Of a DNA stretch of 64,000 nt, positions 9,046-18,926 are shown piece after piece. Within the stretch, counting starts at the first letter, position 1, and each line of letters opens with the position of its first letter. The DNA is from an uncultured Clostridia bacterium (GTDB taxonomy: Bacteria > Bacillota > Clostridia > Christensenellales > UBA1242): positions 1-64,000 of the forward strand of contig CALVNR010000001.1 in the NCBI GenBank assembly GCA_944349905.1, given 5' to 3'. Below the pieces are notes generated by a model, which searched no databases, was not told the DNA's origin, and saw nothing but the letters and a program-made list of their open reading frames with translations. A program made the position numbers and the translations under genes.

Positions 9046-9154
9046 AATAGCTCCTTTTTGTAATGTTTAACTTTTTTTATTCTTTTTAAACATTTTTGTC
9101 ATATTTTTTTTGTAATCATCGTAATTATATCTTGTAAATGTTTTGGAGGGTAAA

Positions 9155-10663
9155 ATGGCATTTGAAACAAACAAATTTAATGTGACAAAAAAGACAAAAC
9201 TTTCCGCTGGCGATTTTTCTGTTGAATGCAATGTTTCAGTTGGCAGTGAAATTGGCAAAATCCTTTCAGTGGGAATAAAAGCTACTGATGAAAATTATGA
9301 AACTTTAAACGGTGTTTTGAACTACTCTGGAAATATTGATTTAAAATTGGTTTTTCTTACAACAGATGGTGAAATAAATTCAAGTTGTCATACTTGTAAT
9401 TTTTCTTCTAAATTTGAAAGTGATGAAATTACAACTGGAACAGAAGCAGTAATCAATGTGAATATTATTGATTATTCTATTGAGAGTATTTCAGGAGATA
9501 GTTTAAGAATAGTAGTAAATCTTAGTCAAAATGCTGTTATCTCACAAGAGAAAGAAATAGATTCTGTTTTATGTAATGATGAAGATGTTTGCTCTTGCAA
9601 TGAAGAAATTGAGATTGTAAAACTTTTAGCAAGTAAAAAAGATACATTTTATGTTGAATCTGAAACAATGGTAAAGAATATTAAAAAAATTCTTTGTGTT
9701 GAAAGTCAAGTTATATTAAAAAATGCTGAAAGTGGTGTCAATTTTGTTGCAGTTCAAGGCGAAGTAGTTAATAAAATACTTTATTTAACTGATGAGGACA
9801 AATTTGAAAGTTTTTATATCAATGAAGCTTTTAAAGAAGAAATTGAAGTTGAAAATGCAGCAAGAGAGAATTTGTCAGAAGTTTATCTAAAAATCAAGGA
9901 AGATGGCGTTTCTACTCAAATTGAAAATGATGAACAAGGACAAAAAGTATGCGTGAAAGTGCCTGTTATGGCATGTATATATGTCTATCAAAATGAAGTT
10001 TTGTCTGTGGTTAAAGACTTGTATAGCACAAAAAACGAAATAAACATTGTTACAGAATCTTTCCAAAACACTGTGGTTTGTCCATCATTTAGCATTGAAG
10101 AAAAAATTGAAGGAAGTTTAACTCTTGATGATGAATCTCCAAGAGTAGATAAAGTTTTATTCTATTGTGGAAATGGTGTAAATTTGACTAATGTATATGT
10201 GCAAGATGATAAGGTGTTTGTAGAAGGAATAGCAAAAACAAATGTTGTATATTTAAATGATGAAACAAATTCTTTAAACAGTGTTCAAGTTGATGTGCCT
10301 TTCTCATTTAACGATAAAATTGAGTGTAATGAATGTGAAAACTTAATTGCAAATGCAGTTGTTACTGATGTTGACGTTGTGGTTAAGAAAGGTAGAGATT
10401 TATATTATGATGCAAAGGTTAAGGTGAATTTAAGTTGCTCTCAAAATAAAATTTCTGCAATAATTTCACAAGCTTCGGTAAATGAATTATTGCCAGAAAG
10501 AGATTACGCAATGGAAGTTTTGTTTGCACAAAAAGAGCAAAACGCATGGGATATTGCAAAAACTGCACATGTTACGGTAGAACAAATTTTGGCACAAAAT
10601 CCTGAACTTGTTTTTCCACTTGAAGAAGATGCTAATGTGATTTTATATTACAAAAAGAATTAA
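9155..10663 (+). CDS. SPOCS (DUF3794) and LysM domain protein, SipL/coat-type
   Basis: This 502-aa acidic protein has repeated beta-rich SPOCS-type segments. One runs from about residue 150 to 240, another from about 310 to 420 with VFVEGIAKTNVVYL. A C-terminal LysM-like module (AWDIAKTAHVTVEQILAQNP) ends at residue 502. This is the architecture of the clostridial SipL group, which links the spore coat basement layer to SpoIVA. The start at 9155 follows GGAGGG (9145-9150); a TTG 12 nt upstream lies inside that site. It has no signal peptide, consistent with assembly in the mother cell. The equivalence to SipL is an inference from domain order. Confidence 0.8.
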   Translation: MAFETNKFNVTKKTKLSAGDFSVECNVSVGSEIGKILSVGIKATDENYETLNGVLNYSGNIDLKLVFLTTDGEINSSCHTCNFSSKFESDEITTGTEAVINVNIIDYSIESISGDSLRIVVNLSQNAVISQEKEIDSVLCNDEDVCSCNEEIEIVKLLASKKDTFYVESETMVKNIKKILCVESQVILKNAESGVNFVAVQGEVVNKILYLTDEDKFESFYINEAFKEEIEVENAARENLSEVYLKIKEDGVSTQIENDEQGQKVCVKVPVMACIYVYQNEVLSVVKDLYSTKNEINIVTESFQNTVVCPSFSIEEKIEGSLTLDDESPRVDKVLFYCGNGVNLTNVYVQDDKVFVEGIAKTNVVYLNDETNSLNSVQVDVPFSFNDKIECNECENLIANAVVTDVDVVVKKGRDLYYDAKVKVNLSCSQNKISAIISQASVNELLPERDYAMEVLFAQKEQNAWDIAKTAHVTVEQILAQNPELVFPLEEDANVILYYKKN

Positions 10664-10684
10664 ATTTTAAAACTCTCTAAAACA

Positions 10685-10712
10685 AAAAAGCGAAATATTT
10701 TTCGCTTTTTAT
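10685..10712 (+). terminator. terminator after the SPOCS/LysM gene
   Basis: AAAAAGCGAAA and TTTCGCTTTTT pair around TATT, followed by T residues. Confidence 0.85.
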
Positions 10713-10790
10713 TTTTGTTATTTTGCTATTTTTAGTCATTATTCTATGATTTAATTTTATTTTTACAGCAATAATTTATTTGGTGAAAAA

Positions 10791-11321
10791 ATGAAATACA
10801 TAATTTTAGCAGTTTCTTCTATTTTTATTGTTTTAATATTAGCATTGTCAGGTCTTAATTATAATATGCAATGTGAAGTTGAATATTTAAGAATACATAT
10901 AAGAGCAAATTCAAATTGCGAAGCTGATCAAGCAGTAAAATATAAAGTAAAAGATGCAGTAGTTGAAGCACTTATACCTTATTTAAGTAAAATTGAAAGT
11001 TTTGACCAAGCTGTTGAAGTCGTATCTGCCAATTTTTCTATGGTTGAAAATGTTGCTAATAGTGTACTGACTGATAATGGTTTTAATTACAAATCAAAAG
11101 CTTGTATAAAAAATGAATATTTTCCTACAAGAACTTATGAAAATATTACACTTGAAGAAGGTTATTATGATGCTCTTATAATAAATTTAGGAAGTGGAGA
11201 AGGTAATAACTGGTGGTGTATAGTTTTTCCGGCTTTTTGTTTTACAAAAACTAAAAATTCCGACAATTTAGTATATATTTCGCAAATTTGGGAGATAATT
11301 AAAAATGTAATTCAAAAATAG
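10791..11321 (+). CDS. spoIIR: stage II sporulation protein R
   Basis: SpoIIR is secreted from the forespore and triggers SpoIIGA to process pro-sigma-E in the mother cell. This 176-aa protein has an N-terminal hydrophobic signal/anchor (residues 3-22). The family core follows: LRIHIRANSN, DQAVKYKVKDAV, FPTRTYE and the C-terminal GEGNNWWCIVFPAFC block. Only a weak GGTG ribosome site precedes the ATG. It starts a sporulation operon with sleB and ypeB (9 nt and 10 nt gaps). Its targets spoIIGA and sigE lie about 17 kb downstream. Confidence 0.93.
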   Translation: MKYIILAVSSIFIVLILALSGLNYNMQCEVEYLRIHIRANSNCEADQAVKYKVKDAVVEALIPYLSKIESFDQAVEVVSANFSMVENVANSVLTDNGFNYKSKACIKNEYFPTRTYENITLEEGYYDALIINLGSGEGNNWWCIVFPAFCFTKTKNSDNLVYISQIWEIIKNVIQK

Positions 11322-11330
11322 GAGGAATTT

Positions 11331-12011
11331 ATGAAAAAACGAATTTTTGCATCTCTTTCACTTGTTTTTGTTTTCCTTTTTGCCTTTGCTGGCATGGGAT
11401 TTACATATTTTTCTTTTATGGACAAAAATATTTCCCAAACAGAAGGTGCTCTTACTACAAGTGAAACTAGAACTGCTCAAACAAAACTAAAAAGATGGGG
11501 GTATTATACTGGTTCTGTTGATGGTATTTATGGAACACTTACAAAGCAAGCAGTAAGATATTTTCAAAGCAAAAATGGATTGGCTGTTGATAGTATAATC
11601 GGTCCCAAAACTGCTGCTGCACTAGGCATGACTTTATCAGGTTCAAGTTCGTCAATATCTTCAAGTGATTTGAATTTGCTTGCCAGATGTGTTTATGCAG
11701 AAGCAAGAGGGGAACCTTATACAGGACAAGTTGCTGTGGCTGCTGTTGTTTTGAATAGAGTTAAAAGTGCTTCTTTTCCAAATACAATCGCAGGTGTAAT
11801 TTATCAACCTTATGCTTTTACTGCCGTTGATGATGGTCAAATAAACTTAACGCCAAATTCTACTGCATACAAGGCTGCGCAAGATGCACTAAATGGTTGG
11901 GACCCAACTTATGGTTGTATTTATTATTTCAATCCTGCCACTGCAACAAGTTCCTGGATTTGGTCAAGAGAACAAGTTGTAACAATTGGGAAACACATAT
12001 TTGCTAGGTAG
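11331..12011 (+). CDS. sleB: spore cortex-lytic enzyme SleB
   Basis: SleB is a lytic transglycosylase that degrades spore cortex during germination. Order seen: signal peptide (about residues 1-27), a PG_binding_1 domain (about 45-88, with LKRWGYYTGSVDGIYG), a Ser-rich linker, then a Hydrolase_2 catalytic domain beginning LLARCVYAEARGEP (catalytic Glu in AEARGE) and ending with a WSREQVVTIGKHIFAR tail. At 226 aa it is slightly shorter than Bacillus SleB. GGAGG lies before the ATG. It is paired with ypeB, as in Bacillus. Confidence 0.95.
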   Translation: MKKRIFASLSLVFVFLFAFAGMGFTYFSFMDKNISQTEGALTTSETRTAQTKLKRWGYYTGSVDGIYGTLTKQAVRYFQSKNGLAVDSIIGPKTAAALGMTLSGSSSSISSSDLNLLARCVYAEARGEPYTGQVAVAAVVLNRVKSASFPNTIAGVIYQPYAFTAVDDGQINLTPNSTAYKAAQDALNGWDPTYGCIYYFNPATATSSWIWSREQVVTIGKHIFAR

Positions 12012-12021
12012 GAGGTAGAAA

Positions 12022-13521
12022 ATGAATAAAGTTAATAATGATATTAAAAAAAGCAAAAAAGCCGAAAACGGCAATGAAAAATATTCGTTAGATTTGGATA
12101 GTAATATTAAAGTCAAAAACACAAAAAGTAATCAAGAGATATTGAATTTTGCAAAAAATGAAGAAATTTCAAAAAAGAATATTAACAAAAAAAATAAGAT
12201 TATAAAAGGTTTGGCACTGTCAACGGCAATTTTGTCAGTTGCTACTTTGGGACTAGGTGTTGCTTATGGTATAAGTCAAGTTCAAACAAACAATTATAGA
12301 GCAAGTTTGGAAAATGTTTACAAGAAAAATTTTTACAATCTTTTAGACAGTGTTAATACTGCAGAAAACGATATGGCAAAATTATTGGCAACTACTTCAA
12401 CAATATATCAAACAAAAATGCTTACTTCTGTTGCAAAAGCATCAAATGAAGCTCAAATTTCTGTTTCGGGTTTACCTTTAACAGAAGGAGATATTTTTGA
12501 TATGGTTAAAATGATAAACCAAATTTATGGTTATACTAGCACGCTTTCTAGTAAGGTTGCAAAAGGGGAATCATTAACGGAGAGTGAAATAGAAACTTTG
12601 CAAGATGTTTATCAAAATATTTTAGTTTTAAAAAATCAACTTAATGAGTTTGCAAGAAGAATGCAAAGTGGTTATTCAATTTTGGACGAAAGCTTATACA
12701 ATAGCGATGGAACAAATAATTTTACTGAAATTTTCACACAAATGAATGATTTAGACGTAAAATATCCAACAATGATTTATGACGGACCATTTTCTGATTC
12801 TGTTGTAAACAGCGAAATAAAAGGTTTGTCTGGTGCGACAGTAAATGAACAAGAAGCAAAACAAAAAATTGAAAAACATTTTAAAAATCTTGTTGAACTT
12901 AATTTTGAAGAAATAACAACTGGAAGATTTGAAACTTTTAATTTTAGAGCAAAAAATTCTGATGAAGAAACATTATATATTCAAGTTACAAAAATAGGTG
13001 GGCATATTCTAACTGTAAGTGGTGCAGGGGATAAAGGAACTGAAACAATTTCAAAAGAAAGTGCGAAGAAAATTGCTCTTGATTTTGCAAAAGGTAATGG
13101 GATAGAAAACGCAGAAGTTGTTTGGTCTGATAGTCTTTATAATGATTTATATTTAAATATTGCACCTGTTCAAAATGGTATAATATTATATCCTGACCTT
13201 GTGAAGGTTAAGATAAATTTGACAACAGGAACAGTTGTAGGGTATGATGCAACTACATATTTTACAAATCATACATCAAGAACTTTAAACAAAACTGGCA
13301 TAACTGAGAGTGATGCGCAAAGCAAAATATCTAGTGAGTTTACAATAAAACAAACTAGAAAAGCACTTGTCCCATTAGATTACAACAGAGAAATAGTTTG
13401 TTATGAAATAGAAGCAACAAAAGATGAAAATACATATTATTTCTATATAAATATATCAAACGGAGATATGGAAAATATTTTAAAAGTTATAAAAACTGAT
13501 AATGGAAGTTTGTTAATGTAA
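12022..13521 (+). CDS. ypeB: germination protein YpeB
   Basis: YpeB is needed for SleB assembly or stability in the spore. This 499-aa protein has a charged N-terminal extension of about 55 residues, one transmembrane helix (about 56-78), a long helical segment and C-terminal PepSY-like repeats (GGHILTVSGAGDKGTE; SKESAKKIALDFAKGNG; ESDAQSKISSEF). It starts 10 nt after the sleB stop behind AGGAGG. The cytoplasmic N-terminal tail is longer than I expect for the family. Confidence 0.92.
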   Translation: MNKVNNDIKKSKKAENGNEKYSLDLDSNIKVKNTKSNQEILNFAKNEEISKKNINKKNKIIKGLALSTAILSVATLGLGVAYGISQVQTNNYRASLENVYKKNFYNLLDSVNTAENDMAKLLATTSTIYQTKMLTSVAKASNEAQISVSGLPLTEGDIFDMVKMINQIYGYTSTLSSKVAKGESLTESEIETLQDVYQNILVLKNQLNEFARRMQSGYSILDESLYNSDGTNNFTEIFTQMNDLDVKYPTMIYDGPFSDSVVNSEIKGLSGATVNEQEAKQKIEKHFKNLVELNFEEITTGRFETFNFRAKNSDEETLYIQVTKIGGHILTVSGAGDKGTETISKESAKKIALDFAKGNGIENAEVVWSDSLYNDLYLNIAPVQNGIILYPDLVKVKINLTTGTVVGYDATTYFTNHTSRTLNKTGITESDAQSKISSEFTIKQTRKALVPLDYNREIVCYEIEATKDENTYYFYINISNGDMENILKVIKTDNGSLLM

Positions 13522-13553
13522 AAAAAGATGTTGTATTAAACAACATCTTTTTT
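13521..13553. terminator. bidirectional terminator between ypeB and spoVG
   Basis: A 14-bp stem (AAAAAAGATGTTGT with its complement) around ATTAA has A and T runs on both sides, between convergent genes. Confidence 0.9.
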
Positions 13554-13554
13554 A

Positions 13555-13824
13555 TTATTCTCCTTCAACTTTTGCTTTTTCGTATGCTTCTAAAACAGCA
13601 GTTTTAATCATTTCACGAGTTTCTGTGTTGATTGGATGAACTATATCTTTAAATTCTCCATCTGGTGTTTTTCTGCTTGGCATTGAAATGAAAAGTCCAT
13701 CTTTTCCTTCAATAACTTTGATGTCATGAACTACAAAACATTCATCAATAGTGATAGAAGCAACTGCTCTTAATTTTACTTCTTCTTTTGCAACGAGTCT
13801 AACTCTTACGTCTGTGATTTTCAA
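13555..13824 (-). CDS. spoVG: SpoVG, RNA-binding regulator
   Basis: SpoVG is a small nucleic-acid-binding regulator of sporulation and envelope functions. The 89-aa sequence carries the conserved MKITDVRVR start, [19 protein letters not shown] and [20 protein letters not shown]. The start codon is TTG (13822-13824). AAGGAAGG lies 9 nt upstream, and no in-frame ATG precedes it. It is convergent with ypeB and shares its terminator. Confidence 0.96.
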   Translation of the reverse strand: MKITDVRVRLVAKEEVKLRAVASITIDECFVVHDIKVIEGKDGLFISMPSRKTPDGEFKDIVHPINTETREMIKTAVLEAYEKAKVEGE

Positions 13825-13932
13825 GTCCCTATACCTTCCTTTTTTTTCTATTACCTTATCGGTTAATTATATTTTACTATTTTTTTAAAAAAAATACAAA
13901 TATTTTCATTAAAATTTAAAGAAAAAAGAAAA

Positions 13933-13961
13933 TTCTTTCAACATCTTTTTGAATATATCAT
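13933..13961 (+). promoter_or_regulatory. possible leaderless promoter of the hydrolase gene
   Basis: TTCTTT (13933-13938), 17 bp, TATCAT (13956-13961), then 10 nt to the ATG at 13972. There is no Shine-Dalgarno. The -35 is poor, so this is the weakest of the leaderless candidates. Confidence 0.4.
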
Positions 13962-13971
13962 AAAAAATATT

Positions 13972-14697
13972 ATGTTTTATTCTTATTGTGGCGTAAAAGT
14001 CTTTTATAAATTTAGAAACAAAGTATCTAAAAATCCTATTTTGTTGTTACATGGTTGGGGAGTGGATAGTGGTATTTTTGATAATATTGTTTCTCAATTT
14101 CCAAACAAATCTTTTTTGTGTGTTGATTTTCCACCATTTGGAAAAAGTCAAAAAAAGATTGAAAATTTCAACATATATTCATATGTAACTATGATTATGA
14201 GTTTATGTCAGCACTTGAACATAGAAGAATGTGATATTTTAGCTCATTCATTTGGTGGCCGAGTTGCTGGAATTTTGGCATCAGTTAAATGCTCACTTGT
14301 TCGTTCGTGCATATTTGTAGACAGTGCTGGGATATTGCCTAAAAGAAACTTGAAATATTATTTTAAAATTTATAAATACAAATTATTTAAAAAACTAGGT
14401 ATAAGCACATTAAACATGGGCTCAAAAGATTATAGGCAACTTGATGATAATTTAAAGAAAGTTTTTAATAGCATTGTTAATGAAGATATATCACCCTATT
14501 TTAAAAGTATTACTTCAAAATGTTTGATTGTTTGGGGCGAAAAGGATAAAGAAACGCCTTTGTATATGGCGAAAAAAATGAATAGATATATTAAAAATTC
14601 TAAATTGAAAATTATAAAAGATACAGGACATTTTTGTTTTTTATCTTCTCCTTTGTCGTTTTATAAAATAATAAGTGAGTTTTGGGAGGAATTATAG
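13972..14697 (+). CDS. alpha/beta hydrolase
   Basis: This 241-aa protein has an alpha/beta hydrolase fold with oxyanion HGWG at residues 27-30 and nucleophile Ser93 in AHSFGG. The acid is Asp in WGEKDKETP (about 189), and His in DTGHFCF (about 218) completes the triad. There is no signal peptide. It is the first gene of a cell-wall operon, 2 nt ahead of the murF-like gene, so a role in envelope lipid or peptide metabolism is possible but unproven. There is no recognisable ribosome site before the ATG. Confidence 0.88.
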   Translation: MFYSYCGVKVFYKFRNKVSKNPILLLHGWGVDSGIFDNIVSQFPNKSFLCVDFPPFGKSQKKIENFNIYSYVTMIMSLCQHLNIEECDILAHSFGGRVAGILASVKCSLVRSCIFVDSAGILPKRNLKYYFKIYKYKLFKKLGISTLNMGSKDYRQLDDNLKKVFNSIVNEDISPYFKSITSKCLIVWGEKDKETPLYMAKKMNRYIKNSKLKIIKDTGHFCFLSSPLSFYKIISEFWEEL

Positions 14698-14699
14698 CA

Positions 14700-16115
14700 A
14701 TGATTTATATTATCACATGCATACTTGCTGGTGTGTTCTTTTGTTGGTCTTTGGTCTTTTTTAAGTCTTATCAACTTAATCAATATAAAATAAAAAATTT
14801 TATGAGAGATATAATTCTTTTTCAATTTTCATTTGGTGATAAAAACAAAATAGTTTGGACGAAAAGGTTTTTAAGATTTTCTATTCTTTATTTTATTTTG
14901 ACTTTTGGAATTTTTTTTCTAATAAACTTTTTAGTAAAAAATATTGCTCTATTAATTTTGAATTATGCTGTTGTTTTTTTGCTTGCACCCCTGTTAATAA
15001 CGGTTGTTCATTTGTTAATTTTGCCAATTGAAAGTTTAATCAAAAAAATATATATTTTAAAAGCAAAAAGAAAATTAAGAAAGAAAAAAGTTTTAAAAAT
15101 AGGGATAACAGGAAGTTTTGGGAAAACAAGCACAAAAAATATATTAACTCATATTTTAGAAAAAGATTTTAAAGTTTGTGTTACTCCGTTAAATTATAAT
15201 ACTGAAATGGGAATAACTAAAACAATATTAAATGTTTTAGATGACCATGATATTTTTATTGCAGAAATGGGCGCAAGACACAGATATGACATAAAGAAAG
15301 TTGCAGATATTGTAGAACCAGATATTGCCATAATTACCACAATAGGCAAAGCACACCTTGAAACTTTTTGTTCACTATCAAACATAGAGAAAACTAAATA
15401 TGAGTTATGCGAAAGCTTAAAAAGTGATGGAAAAGCAATTTTTAATGGTGATAGTAAAAGCACTTTAAAATTGTTTCAAAAGTTTTCTGGAAATAAATTT
15501 TTGGTTAATGACAAAAAAGGTTTTGTTTATAGTGAAAATATAATATGCACTGAAAAAGGCACATTGTTTGATTTGATTGTTGATAAAAAAAGACTTAAAG
15601 CATTTACTCCATTATTGGGGAAATGCAATATTGATAATATTACAACAGCAGTAGCCGTTGCAAAAATACTAAATATTTCTGAAAATGATATTTTAGATGC
15701 TATAAAAACATTACAACCTACCCCACATAGACTAGAAATCATTTCAAATAATCCCATTATAATTGATGATTCTTACAATTCAAATGAAATAGGTTTTATG
15801 GAAGCACTTGATGTTTTGTCTAAATTTGATAAGAAAAAGATAGTGGTAACTCCTGGGATAGTAGAACTTGGAGAAGAACAATCTCAAACCAACTTTAAGA
15901 TAGGTTGCAAAATTGCAGATGTTGCAGATTTTATTGTTATTATGAACAATGTAAACAAAAATGATATATATTCAGGAGCAATATCGCACAATTTCAATAA
16001 AAAAAATATATTCTTTGCAAATTCTAGAAAACAACAACAAGAAATTTTAAAACTGTTAGTTAATGAAGTTTCAGTTGTTTTATTTGAAAATGATTTGCCC
16101 GATAATTATAGTTAA
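14700..16115 (+). CDS. MurF-like Mur ligase with N-terminal membrane domain
   Basis: This 471-aa protein has three or four hydrophobic helices in the first 125 residues, then a Mur ligase: P-loop GSFGKTSTKN, the FIAEMGAR-type centre, HRLEII and the DDSYNSN motif of the C-terminal domain. MurF adds D-Ala-D-Ala to UDP-MurNAc-tripeptide, and ddl, which makes that dipeptide, follows 12 nt downstream. The membrane-anchored form occurs in Clostridia. The start at 14700 follows GGGAGGA. An unusual cell-wall ligase with another acceptor cannot be excluded. Confidence 0.82.
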   Translation: MIYIITCILAGVFFCWSLVFFKSYQLNQYKIKNFMRDIILFQFSFGDKNKIVWTKRFLRFSILYFILTFGIFFLINFLVKNIALLILNYAVVFLLAPLLITVVHLLILPIESLIKKIYILKAKRKLRKKKVLKIGITGSFGKTSTKNILTHILEKDFKVCVTPLNYNTEMGITKTILNVLDDHDIFIAEMGARHRYDIKKVADIVEPDIAIITTIGKAHLETFCSLSNIEKTKYELCESLKSDGKAIFNGDSKSTLKLFQKFSGNKFLVNDKKGFVYSENIICTEKGTLFDLIVDKKRLKAFTPLLGKCNIDNITTAVAVAKILNISENDILDAIKTLQPTPHRLEIISNNPIIIDDSYNSNEIGFMEALDVLSKFDKKKIVVTPGIVELGEEQSQTNFKIGCKIADVADFIVIMNNVNKNDIYSGAISHNFNKKNIFFANSRKQQQEILKLLVNEVSVVLFENDLPDNYS

Positions 16116-16127
16116 AAGGAGATTAAA

Positions 16128-17255
16128 ATGAAAAATATTGCTGTTATTTTTGGAGGAAAAAGCGTTGAGCATGACATTTCTATCATAACTGCATTACAAA
16201 CGCTTTCAAAAGTCCCACACTCTTACAATGTGTTGCCTGTTTATATTACACATGAAAATAAGTGGATATGTGCAGATAATATAAACAAAGCAGAAACTTT
16301 TTTAAATTTTGATAAAAATGTAAAAAATCCTAAAAATATTGTTATAGATTTTCAATCTCAAAGTTTTTTAATATTGAATCGCAATAAAGTAAAACAAAAA
16401 ATAAAAATAGACTGTGCCCTACTTTGCAATCATGGTAGATTTGGCGAAGATGGTGCTATACAAGGATTGCTTGAATTTGCACAAATTCCTTATACATCTT
16501 CAAATATTTCAAGCTCAGTCTTAACAATGGATAAAACCCTAACAAAATTAATGTTAAAAGCAGAAAATATAAATTGTTTACCATATGTGCAATTTGACAA
16601 ATGTTCATATAACTTAAATAAGTCAAAATTATTGGAACAAGTAAAGACAAAATTAAAGTTTCCTTGCATTATAAAACCTGCAAATTTAGGCAGTAGTGTA
16701 GGTATTGACATATGTGAATGTGAAGCACAACTAGATGAAAAAATATGCAGTGCTTTTGAGTTTGATGAAAATGTGCTTATTGAAAAATTTTTGACAAATG
16801 CAAGAGAGTTCAGTTGTGCAGTTATAAAAATAAATAATGTTCCAATAGCAAGTAATGTAAATGAAGCAAAAAAAGGAAAGTTTTTTAGTTTTGAAGAAAA
16901 ATACATAAAAAAACAAAGTCAAGATAAAAGTGTTATAGATAAAAATTTGGAACAAAAAATAAAAAAACTTGCAATAAAATCTTATCTTGCGTTAAGGTGT
17001 GATGGGGTTGTAAGGGTTGACTTTTTGTATGATTCCAAAAGCAACAAGTTGTTTGTTAATGAATTAAATTCAATACCAGGTTCACTTTCTTTTAATATGT
17101 TTGATGGTTCATTTGAAGATTTAATAAATGTTCTTATAGAAGAAGCAATACAAAAGCAGAACAAGAAAAAACAAATAATATACCAATTCAATAGCAAAGC
17201 AATAGAAAGTTTTATAAAAATGAATAAATCTTACAAAAACTTAAAAAGAAAATGA
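16128..17255 (+). CDS. ddl: D-alanine--D-alanine ligase
   Basis: Ddl joins two D-alanines for peptidoglycan. The 375-aa ATP-grasp enzyme begins NIAVIFGGKSVEHDIS and has CNHGRFGEDGAIQGLLE, CIIKPANLGSSVGI in the ATP site and the catalytic NELNSIPGSL near residue 310. The ribosome site AAAGGAG lies 8 nt upstream. Family VanA-type and Ddl-type specificities are not separable by eye, but there is no other van gene nearby. Confidence 0.95.
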   Translation: MKNIAVIFGGKSVEHDISIITALQTLSKVPHSYNVLPVYITHENKWICADNINKAETFLNFDKNVKNPKNIVIDFQSQSFLILNRNKVKQKIKIDCALLCNHGRFGEDGAIQGLLEFAQIPYTSSNISSSVLTMDKTLTKLMLKAENINCLPYVQFDKCSYNLNKSKLLEQVKTKLKFPCIIKPANLGSSVGIDICECEAQLDEKICSAFEFDENVLIEKFLTNAREFSCAVIKINNVPIASNVNEAKKGKFFSFEEKYIKKQSQDKSVIDKNLEQKIKKLAIKSYLALRCDGVVRVDFLYDSKSNKLFVNELNSIPGSLSFNMFDGSFEDLINVLIEEAIQKQNKKKQIIYQFNSKAIESFIKMNKSYKNLKRK

Positions 17256-17383
17256 AATAAAATACAACAAAATGTATAATTATACAAATTGAAAATATAT
17301 ATTTTTGTCAAAAAATGATTTATTTTGTAAAGGTATGCAAAATAATATTTGTATTGTATTAATATAATGAGGCAGGAGGTTTT

Positions 17384-18868
17384 ATGAAGCTTGCAAATCT
17401 TTTGGAAAATGTGGAAATAAAAAAAATAGACAATAAAGTTTTGGATTATGAAATAAAAGATATTAAGATAGACCATAATCAAGTTGAAAGTGGAGATGTT
17501 TTTATTGCTATGAAGGGCAGTGAATTTGATGGCAATAATTTTGTTACGCAAGCTCTTAAAAATGGTGCACAGATTGTTATTAGCGAAAAAGAATTTGATT
17601 ACGACAATGTTATAACTGTTAAAGATGCAAGAAAAGCCTATGCTCTGATAAGTAAAAATTTTTTTGAAAAAGCCTGCGATGATTTAAAGTTTATAGGTGT
17701 TACTGGAACAAATGGAAAAACTACTACTACAAATATTATTTCTAATATTTTAAAAGAAAGTGGTGAAAGTGTTGCTACTATTGGAACACTTGGTGTCATT
17801 TATGACCATAAAAATATTGATACAGGAATGACAACGCCAGACCCTTATCAATTGCACAAATTATTTTTGGACATGAGAAATAGTGGAATAAACTATGTAG
17901 TTATGGAAGTTTCTGCTCATGCAATTGCTCTTAAAAAGATTGAAGGAATAAAGTTTGAAATTGGTGTTTTAACAAATATAACACAAGATCACCTTGATTA
18001 CTTTAAAACTATGGAAAATTACGCCAATGTTAAAAAAAGTTTTTTTGAACCTAAATTTATGAAAATGGGAATTGTTTGTGGGGAAGACCAATATGGAAGA
18101 GAACTTATGATTTATCCACATGTGCCAACAATTTGCTATGGAAAAGGCGATGAATATGATGTAAACGCAAAAGATATAGAATGTTCTTTAAAAGGTAGTA
18201 ATTTCAACTGTGAATTTTTAGATGAAAAATTGAATATTGAAAGCAATTTGGTTGGAGATTACAATGTAGAAAATTTGCTAGCAGGTATTGCAGTTGCTAG
18301 ATCTCTTGGAGTAGACAAAGATGTTGTTAGGCAAGGGATAAAAAAACTTGCCCCTGTTGAAGGTAGATTTAATGTTATAAATTTAAAAGACAAAAATATT
18401 ATAATTGATTATGCTCATACGCCTGATGGACTAGAAAAGGTTTTGAAAACAGCAAAAAAATTATCTAAAAACAAATTAGTTTGTTTGTTTGGATGTGGAG
18501 GAAACCGAGATAGAAAAAAGCGACCTATAATGGGAAATATTGCTTGCAAGTATGCTGATGATGTTGTTATCACAAGTGATAATCCTAGATTTGAAGATCC
18601 TTATGTTATTATGGAAGAGATTTCAAAAGGTTTAACAAAACCATGCAAAGAAATTTGCGATAGGAGAGAAGCTATTAATTATGCTATAAAAAAATACAAA
18701 AATAATGAAACTATTGTTATTGCTGGAAAAGGTGCCGAAAATTATCAAGAGATTAAAGGTAAAAAATATCCTTTTAGCGATTTTCAAGTTGTTTACGAAA
18801 GTTACAAAACAAATTTAAAACCATTTAAAAAAAACAAAAGTTATCCATTTGATGAAGAAAAATATTAA
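17384..18868 (+). CDS. murE: UDP-MurNAc-tripeptide synthetase MurE (meso-DAP type)
   Basis: MurE adds the third stem-peptide residue. The 494-aa enzyme has the P-loop GVTGTNGKTTTTN, the carbamylated-lysine region after ITQDHLDYF, IDYAHTPDGLE and the specificity motif DNPR within TSDNPRFEDP. DNPR marks use of meso-diaminopimelate rather than lysine. It starts behind AGGAGG with a TATAAT box 16 nt before the gene (17363-17368), though no clear -35. It heads murE-mraY-murD-ftsW. Confidence 0.96.
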   Translation: MKLANLLENVEIKKIDNKVLDYEIKDIKIDHNQVESGDVFIAMKGSEFDGNNFVTQALKNGAQIVISEKEFDYDNVITVKDARKAYALISKNFFEKACDDLKFIGVTGTNGKTTTTNIISNILKESGESVATIGTLGVIYDHKNIDTGMTTPDPYQLHKLFLDMRNSGINYVVMEVSAHAIALKKIEGIKFEIGVLTNITQDHLDYFKTMENYANVKKSFFEPKFMKMGIVCGEDQYGRELMIYPHVPTICYGKGDEYDVNAKDIECSLKGSNFNCEFLDEKLNIESNLVGDYNVENLLAGIAVARSLGVDKDVVRQGIKKLAPVEGRFNVINLKDKNIIIDYAHTPDGLEKVLKTAKKLSKNKLVCLFGCGGNRDRKKRPIMGNIACKYADDVVITSDNPRFEDPYVIMEEISKGLTKPCKEICDRREAINYAIKKYKNNETIVIAGKGAENYQEIKGKKYPFSDFQVVYESYKTNLKPFKKNKSYPFDEEKY

Positions 18869-18926
18869 AAATTGATGAATTTAGACTAAATTACAAAATT
18901 TGCCATAAAATATTTTAGGAGGGTTT

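Noticed and set aside
9100..9126. Sigma-E promoter before the SPOCS/LysM gene (CATATT ... CATCGTAAT)
   Set aside because: The spacer is 12 bp and the -10 departs from CATANNNT; not good enough to report as a feature.
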